A stretch of DNA of 64,000 nt. Source: Arcticibacter sp045629565. GTDB lineage: Bacteria > Bacteroidota > Bacteroidia > Sphingobacteriales > Sphingobacteriaceae. Of this stretch, positions 36,131-46,700 are shown piece after piece (position 1 is the stretch's first letter; the number at the start of each line of letters is the position of its first letter). The translations under genes were made by a program, and so were the position numbers. The stretch covers positions 1 to 64,000 of the forward strand of contig NZ_JAZQRL010000027.1 in assembly GCF_045629565.1 (NCBI RefSeq), given 5' to 3'. The notes under the pieces are model-generated. The model was not told the origin of the DNA and searched no databases. It saw nothing but the letters and a program-made list of their open reading frames with translations.

Positions 36131-37165
36131 CTATCGCTTATTTACTCCTACCATGTTGATTGCGTATTCTATCGCCAGGTTCATCGCGTCAGGACTTGCG
36201 ATTCCTTTTCCGGCTATTTCCATCGCGGTTCCATGATCTACAGATGTCCTGATGATGGGAAGACCCAATGTGATATTTACACCTCTCACACTCTTCATTT
36301 GCTTTGCCGATTTATCCCAGTTAAAGCCAACAACTTTGAACGGAATATGCCCCTGGTCATGGTACATAGCCACAACGCCATCATATACACCGCCGATAGC
36401 CTTCGGGAATAATGTGTCGGCCGGCACTGGCCCCTCTACCTGGTAGCCTCGTTTTCTAGCCTCCTCAATCGCCGGAATAATTTCGTGCTCTTCCTCATCG
36501 CCGAACAGCCCCCCATCACTGGCGTGGGGGTTCAGGCCCGCAACACCTATCTTAGGCTGAGCGATACCCAGTTGCTGACAAGCTTTTACAATCAGATCTA
36601 TGGTATCAAGAATTCGTTCCTTTTTTACGAGGTCGCAAGCCTGTCTTAAAGAAACATGCGTCGACACGTGAATTACCCTTAAATCGTCTTCCACCAGCAG
36701 CATTCCATATTTCTTCGTATTGGTGTAGTGCGCATAAATTTCGGTGTGACCGGAGAAAAAATGCCCTGCCAAATGTATAGACTCCTTATTGATAGGTCCT
36801 GTCACCGTTGCATCTATCTCCTTATCCATCGCCAGCTCAATAACTTTTACAACCGACCGGAAAGCCGCATCTCCGGCTGCTGTAGAATTTTGGCCCGTTA
36901 CAATCTCAGCACTGTCATATTTCAGATCGTACACGTCGATAGTACCGAATTCAAACTTGGCATCATTTACAGCATAAACCGGATTAACATTCAGATTAAG
37001 CTTATAATGCGCTATTGTCTTCCGGCAAATCTCAGCGTCACCTACCAAAAGCGGATTGCAGCGTTCATATATCGAAGGCGAAGCCAAAGCTTTCACAGCC
37101 ACTTCCGGACCAATACTCGCAGGATCACCCATGGTAATTCCTAAAACAGGTTTTTTAATAGTCAT
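36131..37165 (-). CDS. pdxA2: PdxA2-type 4-phosphoerythronate/threonate dehydrogenase
   Basis: 344-residue enzyme of the PdxA fold: GITMGDPASIGPEVAVKAL, TVTGPINKES, FSGHTEIYA, GLNPHASDGGLFGDEEE, and MYHDQGHIPFK with metal-binding His. True PdxA makes pyridoxal precursors. PdxA2 oxidises and decarboxylates D-threonate 4-phosphate or D-erythronate 4-phosphate to DHAP. The adjacent DUF1537 kinase (3 bp downstream) and the catabolic operon context argue for PdxA2. It starts 2 bp after the aldolase gene. Confidence 0.88.
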   Translation of the reverse strand: MTIKKPVLGITMGDPASIGPEVAVKALASPSIYERCNPLLVGDAEICRKTIAHYKLNLNVNPVYAVNDAKFEFGTIDVYDLKYDSAEIVTGQNSTAAGDAAFRSVVKVIELAMDKEIDATVTGPINKESIHLAGHFFSGHTEIYAHYTNTKKYGMLLVEDDLRVIHVSTHVSLRQACDLVKKERILDTIDLIVKACQQLGIAQPKIGVAGLNPHASDGGLFGDEEEHEIIPAIEEARKRGYQVEGPVPADTLFPKAIGGVYDGVVAMYHDQGHIPFKVVGFNWDKSAKQMKSVRGVNITLGLPIIRTSVDHGTAMEIAGKGIASPDAMNLAIEYAINMVGVNKR

Positions 37166-37167
37166 AG

Positions 37168-38088
37168 TTAAATGTTATTTATAGCATCAAGGCTGTCGTA
37201 CTCAGCCAGCACCAATTCTTTGATTTTTTCTTCTTCCTGCGCCGTAATTCTGTAAAGAGGAGGCAACACAGATGTTCCGCATAATCCATACGCGTCCATC
37301 ATGATTTTCAAAACAGGCAGCGACCTGCTCAATATCTTATCTTTCTGATAGATCGAGGAAACTCTATCAGCTTTCTCCTGAGCTGCCCATGATAAATCTG
37401 CTTGTTGAGCCCTGCCCGACTCATAAATGATACGGTACAAGCCTGGTGTAAGATTTCCTGTACTCGGAACCATACCATCAGCCCCCCAGGCCATTGCCTT
37501 ATGAGACATCAGTGCCCAGCCCAAGAGATAAGAAAAGTCTTCTCTGTTTTTCCAGAGCTTAATCGCCTCTTCTACCCGTAGTTCCCCTTTTTCAGAATCT
37601 TTGAAACCCACGATATTCTGATGATGACTAAGTTTTTCCGCAACAGAAAGAGGAATAGAAAGATGGGTTGTAGCGGGAATATTGTAAACAATTAACGGGA
37701 GGGGCACTGCATCAGCCAGCTCCTCAAAATACCTGATCATCTGATCCTCGTCAACAGGATAGTAAGAGGGCATGGTCGAAACAAGTACATCTGCACCCAG
37801 ATCAGAGAAGGCCTTTGCCTCCTCCAGCACCGAGGATAAACAATTCCCCGAAATTCCCGCATATACGGTTTTCCTTTTCTTTGCAGCCCGAACAGTTGCC
37901 TCCAGAAACTTTTTCCGCTCCTGGGGACAAATGGAGACAGATTCCCCCGTCGTCCCCAGCACAAACGGGTGCGCATCGTGCCCTATCAGGTGATCAGTTA
38001 TCCGCTCTGCTGCTTCTAAATCTACTTTATATTTATCGGTAAAGGGGGTGATCATTGGAACCACTACCCCACTGTATTTCTTTTCCAT
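37168..38088 (-). CDS. Dihydrodipicolinate synthase/N-acetylneuraminate lyase family aldolase
   Basis: 306 residues from MEKKYSGVVVPMITPF (38088), which begins 1 bp after the upstream stop codon. It is a TIM-barrel class I aldolase with GTTGES at 45-50, catalytic Tyr135 (IVYNIPA) and Schiff-base Lys163 (GFKDSEKG). The family splits or forms 2-oxo-3-deoxy acids with pyruvate as one product; lysine-pathway DapA is one member. In this operon a sugar-acid aldolase or dehydratase role is likely. The substrate cannot be fixed from sequence. Confidence 0.87.
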   Translation of the reverse strand: MEKKYSGVVVPMITPFTDKYKVDLEAAERITDHLIGHDAHPFVLGTTGESVSICPQERKKFLEATVRAAKKRKTVYAGISGNCLSSVLEEAKAFSDLGADVLVSTMPSYYPVDEDQMIRYFEELADAVPLPLIVYNIPATTHLSIPLSVAEKLSHHQNIVGFKDSEKGELRVEEAIKLWKNREDFSYLLGWALMSHKAMAWGADGMVPSTGNLTPGLYRIIYESGRAQQADLSWAAQEKADRVSSIYQKDKILSRSLPVLKIMMDAYGLCGTSVLPPLYRITAQEEEKIKELVLAEYDSLDAINNI

Positions 38089-38089
38089 C

Positions 38090-39247
38090 TTAAGAATTAA
38101 AAGCTGAGTGGTAAATATCAACAGCATCATCTCTTGTGATCTCCCTGACGCTGTTCTTTAAGAGTCGTTGCACCTTCATAGCATCCGTTGCCATGCTTTC
38201 AATAGCGTCCTCCGGTATACCTAAGTCCGAAAGCGAATGAGGCAATCCGCAATCCCGTATAAGCTCTTTTAAAAGCAATATACCTTTTCTTGCTGTCTCC
38301 ATGGCGCTAGCCTGCGGCTCAGCGCCTAAGGCAAGTGCAACTTCGGCATACCTCTCGGGCGCAGCCGAAACACAGTACTCCATCACTGCCGGAAGCATGA
38401 GGGATACCGATAGACCATGTGCAATGTGAAAATCGGTTCCCAGCGGATATGCCAGAGCATGAGCTGCTGCCGTATTTACTGGTCCCAAACACATGCCACC
38501 ATACATACTACCAAGGGCAATACTGGTTTTTGCTTCCAGATCATCCCCGTTGTCACATGCGCGCTTAAGGTTTTGGGCGACTAACCTAACGCCTTCCAAC
38601 GCAAAAACATCGACGATCGGATGGGCGAATTTATTGGTATAGGCTTCCAGACAGTGTGAAAGCGCGTCAATACCCGTAGCAGCCGTAATATGGGTTGGAA
38701 CAGAAAGCGTCAACACCGGATCAATATACGCCGCATCGGGAACCAGATAAGGACTTATGACCCCCACCTTGTTGCCTTCAGCATTCACAAAAAGAGCATT
38801 AGGAGACACTTCACTCCCGGTTCCTGCAGTTGTCGGAATACAGGCAAGATAGGTTTTCCGTTCTGCAAGCTTTCTGATTCCGGTTATCTCCTCCGTCGAT
38901 TGTGTGTTTAATAGCTGGGCAGCAACGAGTTTTGCTGTGTCCATTACGCTTCCCCCTCCGATTCCTGCGACACTATCAGCACGGTAACTTCTGGCTTCTT
39001 CGAGAATCACTTCAAACTCCGCAAAGGTCGGCTCTGCTTTTAAGGTATTGCAAATCTTAACTTTTACCCCAAATGCTGTAAGCTCTTGAATACCGGAGCT
39101 TAGCTGATCCTCCAGGGTGTCAATAGACATGATAAAAAGTCTTTTTAAACCCAAGGTTTTAAAGTCATGAATAAACTGGTTAAGGCTGTTTTCTCCAAAA
39201 ACCAGCGTCGGAGGATTTAATAGTGTGATAAGGTTACTATTCTTCAT
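38090..39247 (-). CDS. Iron-containing alcohol dehydrogenase
   Basis: 385 residues of the type III dehydrogenase family. The NAD-binding loop GGGSVMDTAK is at 97-106. Metal ligands are visible in GIDALSHCLEAY (Asp and His), AAAHALAYPLG and FHIAHGLS. Members interconvert small aldehydes or hydroxy acids and alcohols or ketones. It is the first gene of the operon, about 25 nt after a predicted transcription start controlled by a LacI operator. It could oxidise a hydroxy acid or process the aldehyde from the aldolase. Confidence 0.88.
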   Translation of the reverse strand: MKNSNLITLLNPPTLVFGENSLNQFIHDFKTLGLKRLFIMSIDTLEDQLSSGIQELTAFGVKVKICNTLKAEPTFAEFEVILEEARSYRADSVAGIGGGSVMDTAKLVAAQLLNTQSTEEITGIRKLAERKTYLACIPTTAGTGSEVSPNALFVNAEGNKVGVISPYLVPDAAYIDPVLTLSVPTHITAATGIDALSHCLEAYTNKFAHPIVDVFALEGVRLVAQNLKRACDNGDDLEAKTSIALGSMYGGMCLGPVNTAAAHALAYPLGTDFHIAHGLSVSLMLPAVMEYCVSAAPERYAEVALALGAEPQASAMETARKGILLLKELIRDCGLPHSLSDLGIPEDAIESMATDAMKVQRLLKNSVREITRDDAVDIYHSAFNS

Positions 39248-39277
39248 TATAAAGCGTCAATTCTATTAGGTGTTTGT

Positions 39278-39308
39278 CAAATGTAAACGTTTACATTGGT
39301 AAAGCAAA
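39278..39308 (-). promoter_or_regulatory. Promoter with overlapping 18-bp LacI-type operator
   Basis: On the minus strand TTTG (39308-39305), 19 nt, TACATTTG (39285-39278) is an essentially perfect Bacteroidota promoter. AATGTAAACGTTTACATT (39280-39297) is a perfect 18-bp palindrome with the central CG of LacI-family operators, and it covers most of the -7 box and part of the spacer. Bound repressor would block the dehydrogenase operon. The LacI gene ends 26 bp away. Confidence 0.85.
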
Positions 39309-39322
39309 GAAAAACCTGAACT

Positions 39323-40324
39323 TTAAGAGCCACAGGATTTTCTGATCATGAGTTCAGTCTTCAATATGATGCTCGCAACAGCGCGGTCAGGCTTATTGAT
39401 ACGCTGAATTAAGAGTTCACATGACCGCTTACCAATCTCAAAGCCTGGCTGTCTTACCGCTGTTAAAGGTGGGTTTAACGAATTCGCCCAATACACATCA
39501 TCAAAACCGACAATGGCCACATCCTCCGGGATACGCAGGCCCCGTCGGTTAATAGTGTCCAGCGCTCCCAACGTTATCAGGTTATTCGCAGTAAAGATTG
39601 CTGTAGGCGGATTCTCAAGCTCAAGAAGTCGCGCAGTCTGTTCTGCCCCGCTTTCATAGTCCGAATTACTGCTGACAATGATCTCTGGATCTATTTCGAG
39701 CTCATACTTTTTCATCGCTTCTTCATATCCTGCCATTCTTTCATGCGTGGTCGGCAGGAACGGTTTCCCGGTAACGTGTCCTATCCGCGTATGCCCCAAA
39801 TTGATCAGATGCTGAACCGCATTAAATACCCCCTGTTGATTGTCCACCTTTACCAGGTCTACGTCAACATCCTTCATCCCTCTGTCAATACAAACAATTG
39901 GAAAACCGTCTGTCATCAAAGCTTTTATGTACACGTTTTTTTCATTAGATGGGGCCACAATGAACCCATCTACCGATTCAGACTTAAGAATATCTATATA
40001 GAGCTTCTCCTTCTTCTCATCCTGAGAGAAGTTTCCTATGATCACAACCGAATTGTGTGCATACGCATATTCCTCAATCCCACGGATGACATCAACATAA
40101 AACGGGTTCTGGATATCAGGAATCAGCAGGCCGATAATCCTGCTGTTCGTTTTTGTCGAGCGTAAGCGCTGGGCTACCCTGTTAGGTGTGTAATTCAACT
40201 TTTTGATAGCTGCCAGTACTTTCTGCTTGGTGTCTTCTTTAACAACCTCCTCAGAATTCAAAACTCTGGACACAGTTGCCACGGAGACACCCGCCATATC
40301 AGCTACATTTTTAAGACTCGACAT
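39323..40324 (-). CDS. LacI-family transcriptional repressor
   Basis: 333 residues. The N-terminal helix-turn-helix and hinge helix are SLKNVADMAGVSVATVSRVL and YTPNRVAQRLRS. A periplasmic-binding-protein-like sensor domain (about 60-330) has IGLLIPDIQNPFY, VDGFIVAPS, TRIGHVTG and VGFDDVYW. It lies between the SusCD-enzyme genes and the dehydrogenase operon, and both carry the same 18-bp palindrome upstream. It most likely represses both until a sugar-acid-type inducer binds. A weaker site (around 40353-40367) near its own start may allow autoregulation. Confidence 0.92.
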   Translation of the reverse strand: MSSLKNVADMAGVSVATVSRVLNSEEVVKEDTKQKVLAAIKKLNYTPNRVAQRLRSTKTNSRIIGLLIPDIQNPFYVDVIRGIEEYAYAHNSVVIIGNFSQDEKKEKLYIDILKSESVDGFIVAPSNEKNVYIKALMTDGFPIVCIDRGMKDVDVDLVKVDNQQGVFNAVQHLINLGHTRIGHVTGKPFLPTTHERMAGYEEAMKKYELEIDPEIIVSSNSDYESGAEQTARLLELENPPTAIFTANNLITLGALDTINRRGLRIPEDVAIVGFDDVYWANSLNPPLTAVRQPGFEIGKRSCELLIQRINKPDRAVASIILKTELMIRKSCGS

Positions 40325-40410
40325 AGATTATGTAATAGGAATTGGTTAAATCCAAATGTATTTCATTTTTATTATAAATGATAATGTCCGGCCTCCCTTA
40401 GTGAAAAAAT

Positions 40411-42252
40411 TTAAAGTCCTGCTGTTTTAAATGATGGAATAAAGAAAGTTGCCGTATCTATCTTTGCTTCGGCATCTGGGAGATCATACTTTTGATCCGT
40501 CGGAGTATCTGCGGTTGGAAAACGAGTGGTATCTCCTGTCCGGAAGGCAACCCTTGCTACATGCTCCAGTGGCGCGAAAAAAGTATTCTCCGACAGTTTT
40601 TCGCCGTTTACACTAACCGTATACATACGCGCATCTGCGTCAAGCTCCACAACAATATCATATTGTTTTCCAGGCTGATAGTTTAACAGGCTCTTGTTTC
40701 GGTAGCCTGCTTTTAATCGGAATGAACCTTGTTCATCGAATGAAAGACGGATCCCCGGCGTACCCTTCTTATCCTGGAACTCAATGTCCAGCAGCCCCCT
40801 GTCATTCTGCTGTGGAATCACCGAAAATGACGCACGAAGCCTTTTGGTTTCCGGGATCAGTCTGGTAGCCTTAGCATAGTCGAAAGGATCTGCGTCCATA
40901 AGGGCAAGGACCCGGGCGCCATGCTGCATCTTCTCCATCTTTACGGGCGCTCTCATGGGACTGTAAACATTCCACAAATCCAGCTCCCGCCCCTCGGTCA
41001 GCTCCGCAAAAACATCATCTGCATGGTTAGCCGGTGTATCTGTTACCGGAAGGGGAACTGAAGATACCCATATATCCTCTTTATTTACACTATAGGTCAG
41101 CCACAGCTTATTGTCCGCCGGCGTTCCGTTGTTTTCCGAAATACCCCTTATGTACTGCGGTCCGTACGACTTATACTCCCCACCATACCGCATGGAAGTG
41201 ATGTCTCCATGGACAAGCAAGAGATTGGTGTAGTCCAATCCATCCTCGCTGACGGAAACGGCGAGCGGCCATCTGAACTCTGATGGATTGTAAACCAGCG
41301 CAAATTTGCCGTCAGACGTACGTTGGCCCCAAATTTTCGCATTGCTGTTGACAAGCTTCGGAGCTCTAAGAGGCTGATATTCCCACGTTTTACCCTGATC
41401 CTTACTTATACTGGTTAATCCATTTTTCCATAGCCCCACTACTCTTGCATCTGGCAAGTGATAATAGCTAAATGCTTTGTACTCACCCTGGAGCTTGATA
41501 AGGGGATCCTCTTTATCTGATTCTTCAGCCCATTGCTGAACAACCAGATCGTTATTAAGAATCTCATTACAGGCTTCTACGAAACCTTTATCCTTGCTTG
41601 TCTTATAAAACGGATACTGAGAATTTTTTCCTGAAAATCCATGGTTGTACCGGATGAAATAAATGGGGCCAAATTTACCTCCCGGCAAAATTTCACGGAT
41701 CACCCTTCCTATGCCGTCTCCGTCATTGGGTCCGTCCTTCGGAAAAAACGATATTCCATAGTAAGCCAGTGCGAAAAGTCTGCCCTTTTTGGAAGTATAA
41801 AAGCCCATGCGCTGGTGCATAACCGAATACAGGTCCTTTGCCACGTTATCCAAATCTGTTTTTTTTGTTCCATCGGGTACTTTGTAAGGTGGAAAGATGA
41901 CGACAGGCTCAGACCATTTCTTACCATCTGCCGAGGTAAGCAGCAATGTCTGGCCGGGCGGTACGTGTTCACCCACAGGGTTACTCAAATACTCCAGATA
42001 GAAAGTATTATTCCAATAAGCAAGCATTGGGGCGTGATTATAAGTCCAGTTCCGTCCGTTCTCCTTATCTGGATGCGAGCGATCTGCCCGCATCACCTGA
42101 AGATTGTGAACGCCCAATGCCATAGGCAACCGACCATCATGATAGTCTACATTGACCTTTTCGGCTCCAGAATACCTTAAAGTATCCTGGGCCTGCAGGC
42201 TAAGCCAGCACGGACATAAAGCCGCACATAAAATCATTTTAGCTGTGTTCAT
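40411..42252 (-). CDS. Secreted beta-propeller glycosidase/lyase, GH145/PL27-like
   Basis: 613 residues with a signal peptide (MNTAKMILCAALCPCWLSLQA). Residues about 30-420 carry repeated blade motifs (LLLTSADGKKWSEP, LTSISKDQGKTWEY, VSVSEDGLDYTN), and a C-terminal beta-sandwich follows (about 430-610). Segments such as WTYNHAPMLAYWNNTFYLEY, HVPPGQTLL, MHQRMGFYTSKKGRL and YNHGFSGKN recall, from memory, Bacteroides enzymes that remove L-rhamnose linked to glucuronate. Annotation pipelines often call this family exo-alpha-sialidase. It is located 9 bp after susD, so it acts on the glycan that this SusCD pair binds. Confidence 0.62.
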   Translation of the reverse strand: MNTAKMILCAALCPCWLSLQAQDTLRYSGAEKVNVDYHDGRLPMALGVHNLQVMRADRSHPDKENGRNWTYNHAPMLAYWNNTFYLEYLSNPVGEHVPPGQTLLLTSADGKKWSEPVVIFPPYKVPDGTKKTDLDNVAKDLYSVMHQRMGFYTSKKGRLFALAYYGISFFPKDGPNDGDGIGRVIREILPGGKFGPIYFIRYNHGFSGKNSQYPFYKTSKDKGFVEACNEILNNDLVVQQWAEESDKEDPLIKLQGEYKAFSYYHLPDARVVGLWKNGLTSISKDQGKTWEYQPLRAPKLVNSNAKIWGQRTSDGKFALVYNPSEFRWPLAVSVSEDGLDYTNLLLVHGDITSMRYGGEYKSYGPQYIRGISENNGTPADNKLWLTYSVNKEDIWVSSVPLPVTDTPANHADDVFAELTEGRELDLWNVYSPMRAPVKMEKMQHGARVLALMDADPFDYAKATRLIPETKRLRASFSVIPQQNDRGLLDIEFQDKKGTPGIRLSFDEQGSFRLKAGYRNKSLLNYQPGKQYDIVVELDADARMYTVSVNGEKLSENTFFAPLEHVARVAFRTGDTTRFPTADTPTDQKYDLPDAEAKIDTATFFIPSFKTAGL

Positions 42253-42261
42253 CGTTTTGAT

Positions 42262-43677
42262 TTAGTTGTATCCCGGATTTTGAGTTATGGCATTGTTCTG
42301 AATCCGGACATTATCAGGTACCGGCAGCAACAATTTTTCGGGGGTTACATTCTTCCCTTTAGCCGTAAGTACAGGGACTGCCCTTTCCGTTCTCTTGAGA
42401 TCGAACCAGCGGTGAAACTCAATAGCCAGTTCCACTCTCCTCTCATGCTCTATTGCCAGATTAAGACTTGGATACAATGCGGATGGATAATCCGGAGTTC
42501 CATATAGTGGAAGACCGGCGCGGGCTCTCACCTCATTCAGATACTGCGGATCCTCTGTTGCTTCTGAGAGCATTAAAAGCACATCGGCATACCGGTAAAC
42601 CATGAAGTTGTTATTGGCAAGAACGGTATTGCTCACCTTTGGCCCCGAAAGATCAGTCCACTTGATAGGATACTTCTGACTTTGGAACACTGCCCCATTC
42701 TGAAACCCAAGGGCAATACTTGCCTCTCGTCTGGGATCGCCAGGCTCGTATTCATTATACAGATCGTCTGATATCTGGTTCATACCTACCCCGTCAAAAC
42801 CCAATAAATTAACGTTCGGATAATACGTCCTGTAATATTTACTGAACGTGCCGTTCGAAATACTACCGCCACCTACATATTGAATTTCAAAAATCGACTC
42901 TTTTGTATTTTTCACCGAAGGACCGAACACAGAAGCATATGTACTTAACAGACCATACTGGCTGTCATTATACACATTCATAAGTGCAGCTGCGGCTTTG
43001 GTTTTATCTTTAAGTGTCAGATACACCTCTCCAAGAGCCGTATACGCCGCACCTTTTGTTGCCCGGCCAACTGCTGTTTGGGGTAATTTATCTGCCGCAA
43101 ATTGCAGATCCGTTAAGATTTGGTTATAAACTTCCGCCTGAGGACTGCGAAGCGTTGCATATGTTTCCGGCACAGTTAACGGCTTCGTAACCAATGGAAC
43201 ATCTCCCCATAGCCTCACCATATTAAAGTAATATAAACCTCTTAAAAAAGACATCTGCGCTTTGACCTGATCTTTATATGACGCGTCAAGACTGGACTGA
43301 TCAACCTTTTCGATGACGATATTCAAATTATACATCGCCCGGTAGAAGGTCTGCCAGAAACTGTATACCAAGGTGTTATTCGTTTTCAAATTATAATCCT
43401 TGAATGCAAACTTGTCGGTCTGGTTTCCCGCAATGATATACAACGTAGTATTATCACCCATCATTTCGGAAGTATATGAAATCGGGCCTTCCGGATCATA
43501 AACTGAATATAAAGTCGAATATGCAGCGTTAACGGCCAGATCGATATCTTCACGCGTGTTATAAAAGTTGTCAGCGTTCGTATTAGATGCCGGAGCAAGG
43601 TCAAGGAACGACTCTTTGCAACCCGAAAGTGCCACCGGTAGAAGCAGCGCCAGCAATAATTTATGTAATTTATTCAT
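42262..43677 (-). CDS. SusD/RagB outer-membrane glycan-binding lipoprotein
   Basis: 471 residues. Lipobox LLLPVALSGCKES (Cys20) is followed by ESFLDLAPASNTNADNFYNT, the usual SusD start. A TPR-like helical core follows, with YNLNIVIEKVD, QMSFLRGLYYFNMVRLWGDVPL, and the C-terminal YRYADVLLMLSEA and HRWFDLKRT. It caps the SusC channel and binds oligosaccharide. It is 47 bp after susC and 9 bp before the beta-propeller enzyme gene. The ligand is unknown but presumably contains the sugar released by that enzyme. Confidence 0.93.
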   Translation of the reverse strand: MNKLHKLLLALLLPVALSGCKESFLDLAPASNTNADNFYNTREDIDLAVNAAYSTLYSVYDPEGPISYTSEMMGDNTTLYIIAGNQTDKFAFKDYNLKTNNTLVYSFWQTFYRAMYNLNIVIEKVDQSSLDASYKDQVKAQMSFLRGLYYFNMVRLWGDVPLVTKPLTVPETYATLRSPQAEVYNQILTDLQFAADKLPQTAVGRATKGAAYTALGEVYLTLKDKTKAAAALMNVYNDSQYGLLSTYASVFGPSVKNTKESIFEIQYVGGGSISNGTFSKYYRTYYPNVNLLGFDGVGMNQISDDLYNEYEPGDPRREASIALGFQNGAVFQSQKYPIKWTDLSGPKVSNTVLANNNFMVYRYADVLLMLSEATEDPQYLNEVRARAGLPLYGTPDYPSALYPSLNLAIEHERRVELAIEFHRWFDLKRTERAVPVLTAKGKNVTPEKLLLPVPDNVRIQNNAITQNPGYN

Positions 43678-43724
43678 GATTCTTTTTTTCTTAAGTACTC
43701 AAATTAAACCGAGAGAGAGAGCCA

Positions 43725-46700
43725 CTAAAAACCGGCTTTAATACCGAAAGTGATTACCCGTGGTACTGGATAGGACCCATAGTCCATACCAACCATTGCT
43801 CCGGAGGGCATACTTGACGATACCGTCCCCGCATTGGCGGATGTGCCGTCCGGAGAATATGAGGTAGCCGCATAAGTAGTATTTTCCGGATCATAACCTG
43901 TGTACTTGCTAAACAAGGCTACGTTATCGGCATTCACATAAACCCGCAGACTTTTCGCAGGGGTGGCCTTCAACAATTTTGGCGACAAAGCATAAGAAAG
44001 GGTGATGTTCTTCACTCTTAAATACGAAGCATCTTCGACCCACAACGTGGAGAACGCAGATTGAAAGGCCTTCCTTACCATCGTAGGTCTCGGATTTACG
44101 CCATCTCCTGGCTCCGCTTCAGACTTATAGAAGTTGCTTGCACCTGCAAATAAATTACGCCCGCTATTCCAGTATCCGAGGAACCGGTAATTTTGATTGA
44201 CGATCTCCCCGCCGTACGTGCCCTGCAACATAAACGATAATTCGAAACCTTTAAATGAAAAAGTATTGATGATACCCGCGGTAAAATCCGGCTGATAGTT
44301 TCCGATAACCGAGCGGTCATCTGTCGAGATGATGCCATCCCCATTAACGTCTTTGATTACAGGATCTCCGGGGACGGTACTTGCTTCATGAACACTATTG
44401 TCTATTTCTGCCTGGTTCCTGTACACACCAGTGAACGTGTAACCGAAGAAGTTCGATATGGGCTGACCTACTTCTGTCTTAACAGTCGTTTCGTTATCAG
44501 TAAAATAAATCGGTGCATTATTTACTCCAAGTTGAAGAACTTTATTCCGGTTCCTGGAAAAATTGAAATCAGTACTCCACTTAAATTCTCCAGTCAGATT
44601 TTTTGTGCTGATATTAAGCTCTACACCGCGATTCCTCATCTTACCGATATTGGTTAACTGAGTTGCGAATCCTGAAATATCCGGTATCGGAACATTAAGA
44701 AGCATGTCTTTAGTGATGGAATTATAATATTCGGCCGATATATTAATTCTGTTCGCAAGAAGTCCCAAATCAACTCCCAGGTTAAATTGGGTGGTTTTTT
44801 CCCATCTCAGATCCGGGTTATTCAAATTCAGTGTAATCAAACCGTTCGTGAGTGTATTACCCTGCCCATAATTGCTGGCACCCAGTAAACTGGTTGGACC
44901 GTAATTCGGAATCTGGTTATTCCCTGCCACACCATAGCTGGCGCGAAGCTTGAGTAGTGATACGGGCTTCACATCAGACAAAAAGGACTCGTCCGAAACA
45001 ATCCATCCAGCGGACACAGATGGGAAATATCCCCATTTGTTATTGCTGCCAAACCTTGAACTTCCGTCGCGACGAATAGTTGAGGTTAAGTAATAGCGAT
45101 TCTTAAAGTTATAATTTAGTCTTGCCAGATAGCTGATCATAGACCACTCGGAAAGTGTGGATGTTCCAGAAGTTACTGTTCCTGCATTCTGGGTTTGGAC
45201 GAGGTCATTAGGATAGTTTGTAGCGGTAGATGAATGAAACTGATCCTGTTGCTTCTGGGCAGTGTATCCTGCCAGTAAATTAAAAGAATGATCATTTAAC
45301 TGTTTGGTGTAGTTCAACGTATTCTCTGTTAACCAGTTGATCATGTAACCGCTCGACTCGGTACCCGTGGAGGCGGGCAGAGACTGATTGAACCCGTAGC
45401 CCTGGTTCTTCTTCAGAAAGTAGTTGTAACGGTTGTTCCCCAGGTTCCCGTTAACCGTGGTACGAAATTTAAGCCCGTCTATGATATTATATTCTGCATA
45501 TGCTATGGCCAATGTGTTAAACGCTTTATTTTGCTTATCTGTAAAGCGGGTTGTCGCATATGGATGCCAGAGATTTACCGGATTATATTGTAAATACCGG
45601 TTCCACACGGAGTTGGGATCTACGATACCCAGATTGCCGTTCTCGTTGTAAAGTGGAAATACAGGATCACTCTGAAGTGCCAGACTGATAACGTCGCTCT
45701 TTCCCTTAGTCCCGTCGGTACGATCATATATACCTGTAAAGCTAAGATTCAAACCCAGTGTAATCTTCTTCGATACCTCCTGCTTGATGTTCGAGCGCAA
45801 AGACAGACGTTTATAATAATTGTTGTCCAAAATAGCGTCCTGATCCAGATAAGACCCCGAAAACAGGTATTGAGTTTTCTCGGTACCACCGGAAGCTGAA
45901 AGCTGGGCGCTTTTCATCGGTGCAACCCGATACATCACATCCTGCCAGTCTGTTCCCTTACCGAAAGAACCGGGGTCGGTGATAAACTCTTCCGGAATCT
46001 TATAGGTGGAAGCGTTTCCCCTGGCACTATTAGGATCTGATGCGCTCCTCCCACCTCCAAGGTCAACCCAGGAGTTGTTCTTTGCGGTAACGTAGTATTG
46101 AATCCATTGCTGGGCGTCCATCATATCCACTTTTCTGATCACTTCCTGTGTACCGTACTCAACATTCGCATTGATGGACGTCTGTCCTACTTTACCCAAT
46201 TTAGTAGTCACCAGGATAACCCCACTTGCTCCACGCGATCCATAAATGGCTGCAGACGACGCATCCTTCAACACTTCTACCGATTCAATATCCTGCGAAT
46301 TGATCATATTCAAATTGAAGTTCTCCAGTGGCACCCCATCTACTACGAACAATGGATTTGTACCTGCGGTTATCGAACTAACCCCCCGAACCCGGATGAT
46401 AGGAGCAACGCCCGGAGCACCCTGCCCCTGGTTAATTGATACACCGGCAACCTGTCCGGCCAATGATTGCGCAACATTTGTATATGATCTGTCCTTAATC
46501 TTTTCGAAACCGATTGACGCTACCGAACCTGTAACTGACTTCTTTGACTGTGTGCCATAACCGACAACGACTACCTCATTCAGTGCTTTAACATCTTCGC
46601 TTAGCCTGACATTAATGTTGCTGCGGTTGTTCACAGGAATCTCCATTGTTCCAAAGCCCATATAACTGAAGATCAAGGTTGCTCCGGATGGGACCGTCAG

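Noticed and set aside
36131..37165. PdxA for vitamin B6 synthesis
   Set aside because: Location between a DapA-type aldolase and a DUF1537 kinase in a catabolic operon fits PdxA2 better, and no pdxJ is nearby.
40353..40367. Third LacI operator at the lacI start
   Set aside because: CAAATGTA and an AAATG/CATTT pairing are present, but the palindrome is weak and lacks the central CG, so I mention it only in the LacI entry.
41641..42180. 179-residue frame antisense to the beta-propeller gene
   Set aside because: Shadow frame; the minus-strand product has a signal peptide and blade repeats.
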